Below, in pieces: positions 1-4,703 of a stretch of 6,401 bases of DNA. The first letter of the stretch is position 1. The number at the start of each line of letters is the position of its first letter. Origin of the DNA: Acidobacterium sp. (GTDB lineage Bacteria; Acidobacteriota; Terriglobia; Terriglobales; Acidobacteriaceae); NCBI GenBank assembly GCA_003152595.1, contig PMAM01000297.1, positions 1 to 6,401 of the forward strand, given 5' to 3'. The notes beneath the pieces are model-generated. The model was not told where the DNA came from. It saw only the letters and a list, made by a program, of their open reading frames with translations, and did no database searches. Both the position numbers and the translations under genes were made by a program.

Positions 1-251
1 GTTTGCTTCCTAAGACCCTCGCGGAATATGCGGAAAATGCGTGCTGGGCTCCGGAGCCGCTGTCCCAGGGGAGAGCCGTGCTGGAAATGCTGCTTCATAC
101 CGTGCCCGTGCAGCGAACGCCGGCACGGGTCCTCGCGACCGTTTCCACAACGGTGCAAAATGCCGCCGTCTGGAAGACTTTGCGGGGCGAAGCGGTTCCG
201 GCTGCGCAGTCTCTCATCGCCGCTCTGTCTGCGGGAGGAGCGCCCGCGTGA
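1..251 (+). CDS. 3' end of probable HprK-related (HPr kinase-like) serine kinase, partial
   Basis: This is the last 82 residues of a gene that begins left of the window; the frame is open from base 3 to a TGA at 249-251. The fragment ends with a helix-rich tail holding a 'LLHTVPVQRTPARVLATV' stretch followed by a Lys-Thr-Leu-Arg-Gly-Glu-Ala segment. I associate this arrangement (a T-V-P/R-x-P run, then R-G-E-A and a final helix) with the C-terminal part of HprK-like kinases. The nucleotide-binding P-loop would lie upstream and cannot be seen. In this family, lasso-peptide-associated members phosphorylate a serine near the precursor C-terminus, and others sit in exosortase-linked loci. The gene overlaps the nucleotidyltransferase gene by the GTGA junction, so the two are very probably translated together; that partnership is typical of the kinase. 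The coding call is firm, but the family call is tentative. Confidence 0.5.
   Translation, partial: LLPKTLAEYAENACWAPEPLSQGRAVLEMLLHTVPVQRTPARVLATVSTTVQNAAVWKTLRGEAVPAAQSLIAALSAGGAPA
233..240 (+). promoter_or_regulatory. Shine-Dalgarno GGGAGGAG setting the GTG start at 248
   Basis: GGGAGGAG lies 7 nt before the GTG at 248-250. It is a near-perfect ribosome-binding site placed inside the end of the kinase gene. It decides the start of the nucleotidyltransferase gene: the GTG overlaps the upstream TGA (sequence GTGA, 248-251), the classical layout for coupled translation. Later starts in the same frame (TTG 428, ATG 449) have no comparable site. Confidence 0.75.
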
Positions 252-1357
252 GACCGGGAATGCATCTCCTGCTTGCCCTGCTGCGCGGAGAGGCGAGAGC
301 CGGCGATGGCTCCGAAACACAGTGGTTCACCGTCCTTGATCTCGCGGAACGGGAAAACATTCTGCCCTAGACGGCGGCACGGCTGCGCTCGGTTCCAGGC
401 ACCGTTTCCCCAGGTCTTGATGCGCGATTGCGCAAGATTCACCGCGACATGCAGATTTCCGCCTTCTTCTGGACCTCGACGCTCAGGAGCATCTTTGCGG
501 CCTTTCATGAGCGCGGCATTCCCGTCGTTTCTCTCAAGGGTCCCTGGATGGCCGAACGGCTCTGCGGCGATGCAGCACTGCGATCGTGCTGCGACCTCGA
601 CCTTCTGGTCCGCCCTGTGGATGTGACGCGCTCGGAAGATCTGCTCTCCCAGCTCGGCTTCCTGCCCAGGTGCCGCCGCGACGATCATGAGCGGCCCTGG
701 CGGCGTGACGCTGTCACGGTGGATTTGCATCACGACGTCGAGCATCCGCTGGCCTTCAACTTCGATGTGCAGCGCGCCTGGGAGCGGGTCCGTCTCTCGC
801 ACTTTCAGGGAGTCCCGGCCCGGCTTCTGGCGCCCGCGGACGAACTGCTCTTTCTTTGCCTTCACAGCGCCCGCCACCGCTTCGAACGGCTCAGCCACGT
901 CCTCGATCTCACCTTTGCTTTTCAGAAGCTTCCACTGCCCTGTGCCGGCAGCCGTTCGCGGCGCAACACTGAAATCGCCAACCTTGTGGCCTTTGGCTCG
1001 ATGATGGCGGAGCGCCTCGATCCTCGTTGTACGGCGCTGCCCTCCGCAGCTCTCTCCCGCCACGATCGGGCGCGACTGGAGCCGCTTGCCGACCAGCTTT
1101 GGCAGCAACGCATGACGGAGCCCAGCCCGGTTATCGACTGGCGCGCGAAACACGACTTCTACCTGATGATGGAGACTCGCCCGCTCAGGCGATTTCTCCG
1201 CCGGCTTCGCCACTCGCGAATTCTCCTCACGCGCCTGATTGACGACGACTTTGCTTTCGCCGAACGCTTTCACCCGCGCCAGCCCTGGCAAGTCTGGTTG
1301 CTGCGGCCCGTTCGTCTTCTGTTCCACGTCGATCGAGCGTCTCCTTCGCCGTCGTGA
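248..1357 (+). pseudogene. PF14907-type nucleotidyltransferase-like gene interrupted by an amber codon
   Basis: Read from GTG 248 to TGA 1355-1357, the frame has 369 codons before the terminal stop, with a single internal TAG at 368-370 (codon 41). The flanking sequence on both sides reads as one protein: 'WFTVLDLAEREN-ILP' before the stop and 'TAARLRSVPG' after it, as expected for the N-terminal helices of this family. Downstream features (numbered from GTG): LKG at 96-98, the Asp-Leu-Asp pair D116/D118 in a 'DLDLLV' strand (the metal-binding acidic pair of the nucleotidyltransferase fold), a VDLHH segment, and a helical His/Arg-rich stretch 'LHSARHRFERLSHVLDL'. Members are uncharacterised and often accompany HprK-like kinases in lasso-peptide or exosortase-type loci. 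As sequenced, only a 40-residue peptide would be made unless the stop is read through or translation restarts at TTG 428 or ATG 449, which would still keep the DLD motif. The allele may be recent, because the remaining 328 codons are open. A sequencing error is the main alternative. Confidence 0.7.
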
Positions 1358-1493
1358 TCACCGCAAAAACACCAATTTGAGGTTGCGATCACAGAAACAA
1401 CAGCCGACTGCACAGCAAGGACACCAGGATGACATCGACCCTGCGACCGCGCAGCATCCCGAACGATCGGCGCAGCGCAGGATCTCGTGCCCC

Positions 1494-2255
1494 TTACGCA
1501 TGCTCGGCCAGCAGCATCACGCGCCCGCCCATCTCGGGCCCCTCTCCCCGAAACGATGCCGTCGTGGCGCCGCCGTGTGCTGAGACGAACCGCAACCCTG
1601 CGGTCTCAAGCAACCGAACCAGCTCCGTGATCGTGTAAATCCGCAATGAGGCCCTCTTGCTCCCCTGGCCGGCAGGACCCGACCAGTACCAGGCCGTGTT
1701 CACCCGCCCCGCGATCGGATCGAAGACCGGCTCCTCCACAACCAGCGTCCCGTCCGCCAGCCGCTGCGCCGGCTGCAGCGTGCGGGAGAAGAGCGCGACC
1801 GCCACATCGCGGTGCATCGTTTCCACCACCACCCGCCCTCCCGGAAGCACCGCGGCGCGCAGCGTGCGGAAGATCGCGAGGTCGTCCTCCTCGCTGCCGT
1901 ACCCAATCGAGGTGAAGATGTTCATCGCCGCGTCGAAGCCGCCTTCCGCCAGCGGCGTGCGCAGGTCGTGCCGCAGATACCGCAGCCGCTCCACCGGCAA
2001 ATCGCCGCGCTCCCGCTCCGCCTGGGCCAGCATTTCCACCGACTGGTCCACGCCGGCGACGACTGCGCCGCGTCGCGCCATCGGCGCAGAAAGCCGCCCG
2101 TACCCGCAGGGAGCATCGAGCAGGCGGCTGCCTTCCCGCAGCCCGAGCAGTTCCCATACCGCCTGCACCTGCTGTTCAATGTCGCCGGCGTATTCCGCCG
2201 CACTCCACAGGTGGATGTAGTCCGCATCGAAGAACGTCTTCCACCAATCACTCAT
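1494..2255 (-). CDS. Class I SAM-dependent methyltransferase
   Basis: The 253-residue protein has the Rossmann methyltransferase fold. Motif I is 'LLDAPCGYGRLS' at residues 45-56 (the AdoMet-binding glycine loop). The acidic end of strand 2 is Asp70 ('VAGVDQS'), Asp97 lies in the following strand/loop region ('LRHDLRT'), and motif IV-like 'FDAAMNIFTSIGYG' spans 107-120. A 'LRAAVLPGGRVVVE' segment (132-145) is the usual post-motif strand after the LxPGG turn. The C-terminal part (about 175-253) is an antiparallel strand region that would carry the acceptor site. No substrate-defining motif is visible, so small-molecule versus protein substrate is open. The ATG at 2255 is preceded by only a weak GGA. 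The start lies 29 bp after the stop of the RIC gene on the same strand, so it is probably the second gene of a RIC-methyltransferase transcript. It converges with the nucleotidyltransferase gene. Confidence 0.85.
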   Translation of the reverse strand: MSDWWKTFFDADYIHLWSAAEYAGDIEQQVQAVWELLGLREGSRLLDAPCGYGRLSAPMARRGAVVAGVDQSVEMLAQAERERGDLPVERLRYLRHDLRTPLAEGGFDAAMNIFTSIGYGSEEDDLAIFRTLRAAVLPGGRVVVETMHRDVAVALFSRTLQPAQRLADGTLVVEEPVFDPIAGRVNTAWYWSGPAGQGSKRASLRIYTITELVRLLETAGLRFVSAHGGATTASFRGEGPEMGGRVMLLAEHA

Positions 2256-2276
2256 TGCCGTCCAGAATAGTACGGC

Positions 2277-2292
2277 GCGGATCCTTATCCGC
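2277..2292 (-). other. Small perfect hairpin over the RIC stop codon
   Basis: GCGGAT (2277-2282) and ATCCGC (2287-2292) are perfect inverted arms of 6 bp around a 4-nt loop. On the minus-strand transcript the loop reads AAGG, and the RIC stop codon (TAA) lies across the hairpin. No U-tract follows, so it is not a convincing terminator. It could be an RNA-stability or attenuating element between RIC and the methyltransferase. Confidence 0.35.
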
Positions 2293-3004
2293 AGCTCTCG
2301 TCCATCTCAATGGCGCGGGGGAAGAGAATGTTGTTCTCCAGATGCACGTGGCGGTGGAGGTCCTGTTCGAATTCCGCGAGCGCACGATAGAAGCCGACAT
2401 AGGTGGGGCAGGCGCCTTCGGGCGGAACGAAGTCGTGGCTGAGCCGGCGGATTTGCGCCAATGCATCGCCGGCGGCGTCGTGCTCGGCCATCATGACGCG
2501 GATCGGGTTGCGCACGGAGCCGAAGCAGCCCAGCGAGCGGGGACCGCAGGCGGTCAGGTTGCGCTCCATATTAACGATGGAAGGAAAGAGAATCTGCTCC
2601 TCCTTGCCGAGGTGCTGGATCAGATCCTCGCCAGCGCCGCGAATCAGCTGCTGGATGTGGACTAACTCGGGATGGGTGTCGCCATGACGGGCCACGACCT
2701 TCTGCGCCAGTAGCCAGAGGCGCGGGATTTCTCGGCGAACGTAGTCGTGGTGGGTTTTGACGATGTGTTCGCACAACGCTTCGAGCGAGGCTGACGCCCA
2801 TTCCTGAGCGGGCTCGCCTTCGCCGTGCGCGGCGCTTTCGATGGCGGCGAGTACGGTCTGGAGGTCGAGGGAGCGTTCCTGGCAGGCCAGGGCGATCGCC
2901 TTGCGGCCGCCGCAGCAGTAGTCGATGCCGAATTTCTCGAAAACGCGGATGGATGCGGGTTGCTCGAGGGCGATATCGCGGACGGTGGTTGCAGCGGCGG
3001 TCAT
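2285..3004 (-). CDS. Iron-sulfur cluster repair di-iron protein (RIC/YtfE/ScdA family)
   Basis: The protein has 239 residues, close to the roughly 220-240 usual for this family. The N-terminal ScdA_N (DUF542) domain (about 1-55) carries the diagnostic 'FGIDYCCGG' with C30-C31. The C-terminal hemerythrin-like four-helix bundle (about 75-232) shows all six expected di-iron ligands by comparison with E. coli YtfE: H86, H131, E135 ('QHLGKEEQILFP'), H175 ('AEHDAAG'), H219 and E223 ('RHVHLENNILFPR'). Family members act in the cytoplasm to restore iron-sulfur clusters damaged by nitric oxide or oxidants. The ATG at 3004 is supported by AGGAGA (plus 3011-3016) 6 nt upstream. The gene is divergent from a Crp/Fnr regulator with a CRP-like site between them, and RIC genes are commonly controlled by NO- or redox-responsive regulators. 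The neighbouring methyltransferase is probably co-transcribed. Confidence 0.93.
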   Translation of the reverse strand: MTAAATTVRDIALEQPASIRVFEKFGIDYCCGGRKAIALACQERSLDLQTVLAAIESAAHGEGEPAQEWASASLEALCEHIVKTHHDYVRREIPRLWLLAQKVVARHGDTHPELVHIQQLIRGAGEDLIQHLGKEEQILFPSIVNMERNLTACGPRSLGCFGSVRNPIRVMMAEHDAAGDALAQIRRLSHDFVPPEGACPTYVGFYRALAEFEQDLHRHVHLENNILFPRAIEMDESCG

Positions 3005-3023
3005 GAGGAATCTCCTGCTGGCG

Positions 3024-3029
3024 ACTGTA
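3024..3029 (-). promoter_or_regulatory. Candidate -10 element for the RIC gene
   Basis: On the minus strand the hexamer TACAGT (4 of 6 matches to TATAAT) would place transcription start near 3017, directly before the AGGAGA ribosome-binding site. No good -35 hexamer lies at the right distance, as expected for an activator-dependent promoter. The centre of the CRP-like site (3058/3059) would then be at about -41.5. The box is weak by itself. Confidence 0.35.
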
Positions 3030-3050
3030 CGGGGCCGGCCAGGGGAAGGC

Positions 3051-3066
3051 TGCGACTAAAGTCACT
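3051..3066. promoter_or_regulatory. CRP-like operator TGCGA-N6-TCACT in the divergent spacer
   Basis: The 16-bp sequence TGCGA-CTAAAG-TCACT matches 8 of the 10 fixed positions of the CRP consensus TGTGA-N6-TCACA. It lies in the 91-bp spacer between RIC (minus) and the Crp/Fnr regulator gene (plus). The regulator's recognition helix has the R-E-x-x-x-R pattern that reads this kind of half-site in CRP. The site could serve activation of RIC (centre near -41.5 from a predicted start) and, because it overlaps the -35 zone of the regulator gene, autoregulation. This is inferred from sequence only. Confidence 0.5.
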
Positions 3067-3082
3067 CGACCGCCATTTTCGC

Positions 3083-3088
3083 TAGAAT
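3083..3088 (+). promoter_or_regulatory. Candidate -10 element for the Crp/Fnr regulator gene
   Basis: TAGAAT (5 of 6 matches to TATAAT) lies only 7 nt before the ATG at 3096. Transcription would begin at or next to the start codon, implying a leaderless mRNA. This agrees with the lack of any Shine-Dalgarno sequence upstream of either ATG 3096 or ATG 3108. The -35 zone overlaps the CRP-like operator. Confidence 0.4.
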
Positions 3089-3095
3089 TTGCCGA

Positions 3096-3809
3096 ATGAC
3101 TGAACGAATGGCTGAATCCGGAAATGTGGCCTCTGCTCTCGGCGCCGTTTCGCTGTTCTCGGAACTGTCTGCGGATGAGCTTCGCCTGCTGGCGGTGCGC
3201 GCGGTGCGCAAGCGCTTTGCCGAAGGAGAGCTTTTGTTCTCCGAGGGCGATGCGTGCAGGGGTCTGCACATCGTCGCGAGCGGCAAGCTGCGGATCTTCA
3301 AAAGCTCCCCGAGCGGGCGCGAGCAGGTGCTGGCGGTGGAAGGCCCAGGCGGATCCGTCGCCGAACTGCCCGTGTTCGATGGCGGGCCTTACCCGGCATC
3401 GGTGAGCGCGGTGGAGGATTCGCAAATCCTGTTCATCTCGCGCGACGATTTCCGGCGGTTCTGCCTGGAGCATCCGGAAGTAGCGCTGAAGATGCTGGCC
3501 GTGGTGGGCGCGCGCCTGCGGCGGCTGGTGGGCATCATCGAAGAGCTGTCGTTTGCGACGGTGCGGCAGCGGCTGGTTTCGGCGCTGGTTCGGATGGCAC
3601 AAACCGAGGGAATACGAAGCGAAAAGGGGATCGAATTCCACCTGCCGGGAACGCATCAGGACCTGGCGCATCAGCTGGGGACCGTGCGAGAACTGGTTTC
3701 GCGCAACCTGATGCGGCTGCAGGCGGAAGGGCTGCTGCAGGTGGACGCGCGCAGCATCGTGGTTCGCGACATGCCCGGGTTGACGGCGATCCTCGAGAGC
3801 AATCCGTAA
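3096..3809 (+). CDS. Crp/Fnr-family transcriptional regulator
   Basis: The 237-residue protein has a cyclic-nucleotide-binding-type beta-barrel (about 18-125), a long dimerisation helix (about 127-165) and a C-terminal winged helix-turn-helix (about 170-226). The HTH reads 'THQDLAHQLGTVRELVSRNL' (186-205). Its recognition helix contains R198-E199 and R203, equivalent to CRP R180-E181 and R185, which predicts TGTGA-like half-sites. The barrel has the 'AELPVFDGGPYPAS' phosphate-loop region (89-102), but the Arg-Ser/Thr of cAMP binders is replaced by Pro-Ala-Ser, so cAMP is unlikely to be the ligand. An N-terminal FNR-type four-cysteine cluster is absent; only C54 and C123 are present. The signal may be haem, NO, redox or something else. 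The gene is divergent from RIC with a matching operator between them. ATG 3096 is used here; ATG 3108 is the alternative, and neither has a ribosome-binding site. Confidence 0.93.
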   Translation: MTERMAESGNVASALGAVSLFSELSADELRLLAVRAVRKRFAEGELLFSEGDACRGLHIVASGKLRIFKSSPSGREQVLAVEGPGGSVAELPVFDGGPYPASVSAVEDSQILFISRDDFRRFCLEHPEVALKMLAVVGARLRRLVGIIEELSFATVRQRLVSALVRMAQTEGIRSEKGIEFHLPGTHQDLAHQLGTVRELVSRNLMRLQAEGLLQVDARSIVVRDMPGLTAILESNP

Positions 3810-3859
3810 CAGAACGCCCGCGCCATCGCAGGACCCTCCCGCCAGCCGTGACATCGCTC

Positions 3860-4131
3860 ATGTCTCTCCGGAGTGCGGAGCAGATCGTGAGTTACTGCGG
3901 CAGATTGAGGTGACGTAGCCAACCGGGAAGACGATGCCGGCAGCCTGACGGGAGGGCGGGATCACAGAACAGACCTGCTATCGCTGGCGGAAGGAATACG
4001 GCGGTCTGCCGGTGGACCAGGCACGGCGACTGAAGGATCTGGAGCAGGAGAACGCGAAGCTGAAGCGGCTGGTGGCGAACCTGAGCCTGGATCATCTGGT
4101 GGTGAAGGAGATCGCCTCGGGTAACTTCTGA
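3860..4131 (+). pseudogene. Degenerate IS3-family orfA (helix-turn-helix transposase subunit)
   Basis: The opening segment reads 'AEQIV' (from ATG 3860). The frame then shifts by one base (1-nt loss near 3890-3894) into 'LRQIEV'. Two stops follow in that frame, TAG 3916-3918 and TGA 3946-3948, within what should be 'GKT..ACREAGI'. From 3961 the frame is intact: 'ITEQTCYRWRKEYGGL', then a leucine-zipper stretch 'RLKDLEQENAKLKRLVANL', ending 'KEIASGNF' and TGA 4129-4131. This is the standard C-terminus of IS3-family OrfA, and the total of about 90 codons equals the normal length. No terminal inverted repeats were recognised, so the element edge is undefined. It cannot make a functional protein. 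Confidence 0.85.
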
Positions 4132-4308
4132 GCCCGGAGTGGCGGCGTTGTGCGGTGAGCCATGCCCTCCACGCAGCGCTACCAGCCGACACAGCGGGAG
4201 GACGAAGACGCGCTGACCCGGGCCATCGTCGCGCTGGCCGGCCAGTATGGCTGCTACGGCTACCGCCGCATCGCGGCGAAGCTGCAGGAGGCGGGCCGGC
4301 AGGTGGGC
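4131..4308 (+). pseudogene. IS3-family orfB (DDE transposase) N-terminal fragment
   Basis: OrfB begins in the -1 frame relative to orfA with 'SPEWRRCAVSH' (4131 onward), preserving the overlap layout used by IS3 elements for programmed -1 frameshifting. At about 4163 the sequence jumps to the later segment 'PSTQRYQPTQREDEDAL', now in the orfA frame. Some 50 bp, including the expected 'SERRACR..G' helix region, are missing. It continues through 'GQYGCYGYRRIAAKLQEAG' (the HTH_21-type region before the catalytic core) and stops matching at about 4308. The whole DDE catalytic domain is absent, so this is a non-autonomous relic. Confidence 0.8.
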
Positions 4309-4487
4309 AGCAGTACAGATATCGGCTTACTTTTCCCGATCCCGAGGATGAGATGCGGAGCATTTTCTGCCCTTGGCACGGGAAAGTGAATCAGCAGCAA
4401 TTTCGCGTTCACTTCGAGTGGCCTCGACAGAAAGGTCAACCTCGAATCAAGATCGCTTACATTGGCCCAAAATTAACAAAACAATAG
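4309..4487 (+). pseudogene. C-terminal fragment of an unidentified small protein joined to the IS3 relic
   Basis: After the orfB homology ends, a different and visibly more A+T-rich stretch is open to a TAG at 4485-4487. It reads 'YRLTFPDPEDE', 'CPWHGKV', 'FRVHFEWP' and, at the end, 'IKIAYIGPKLTKQ'. I have an impression of a small uncharacterised bacterial protein family sharing a Cys-Pro-Trp-His-Gly segment, an aromatic 'HFEWP' strand and an 'YIGPKxTK' C-terminus, but no name or function. The N-terminal half of such a protein has no trace here, so the fragment was probably truncated by the IS insertion or a later deletion. It has no start codon or ribosome-binding site of its own in this frame. 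It is open to 4155 in the same frame, but only through IS sequence. Confidence 0.5.
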
Positions 4488-4580
4488 CCCAGCAGTGCGC
4501 GGGGCGAATGACCGGGAGCGCCATCGATGGCTGGTCCTGACTATGGCCCACAAGGGTAACCATGGCTGGCCCGGGAAGGG

Positions 4581-4610
4581 TTGCGGTTCTCTGCTTCGGG
4601 AGTCTATACT
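4581..4610 (+). promoter_or_regulatory. Probable sigma-70-type promoter of the glutamate dehydrogenase gene
   Basis: The -35 candidate TTGCGG (4581-4586) and -10 TATACT (4605-4610, 5 of 6 matches) are separated by 18 bp. Transcription would start near 4617 and give an 87-nt leader before ATG 4704. The promoter lies downstream of the IS3/small-protein debris, so that debris does not need to be transcribed with the gene. Confidence 0.5.
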
Positions 4611-4703
4611 CGGACCGTTTGGCCCGGATGCGGGTTGAATCCGAAATGAACCGGGTTTAACGGCTTTTCCCCGGGCCGGTCAGGATAGGTTGGAGATTCC
4701 CCG

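Noticed and set aside
95..1327. 410-codon open frame on the minus strand
   Set aside because: It is antisense to the kinase tail and the nucleotidyltransferase gene, has no recognisable domain, and reads as low-complexity Arg/Ala/Gly-rich sequence typical of shadow frames in GC-rich DNA.
1354..1392. Possible terminator: GTGAT/CGCAA (1354-1366) with TTGCG/ATCAC (1383-1392)
   Set aside because: The stem needs a 3-nt bulge and a 16-nt loop, overlaps the stop codon, and no T-run follows, so it is too weak to call.
1358..1493. Spacer between the convergent nucleotidyltransferase and methyltransferase genes, checked for a small peptide gene
   Set aside because: The ATG at 1429 lacks a good ribosome-binding site and its frame runs into the antisense of the methyltransferase gene. 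No lasso-precursor-like sequence is seen.
2571..3854. 427-codon open frame on the minus strand
   Set aside because: It overlaps both the RIC gene (same strand, other frame) and the Crp/Fnr gene, which have clear family motifs. Its product is Arg/Pro/His-rich without a domain.
3810..3859. Possible terminator after the Crp/Fnr gene (GACAT 3849-3853 with ATGTC 3859-3863)
   Set aside because: The stem is only 5 bp with no T-tract and overlaps the start of the IS remnant.
4488..4580. Search for the right end of the IS3 element or a target-site duplication
   Set aside because: No inverted terminal repeat or matching short duplication was recognised; near-repeats of ATGGCTGG are too short to mean anything.
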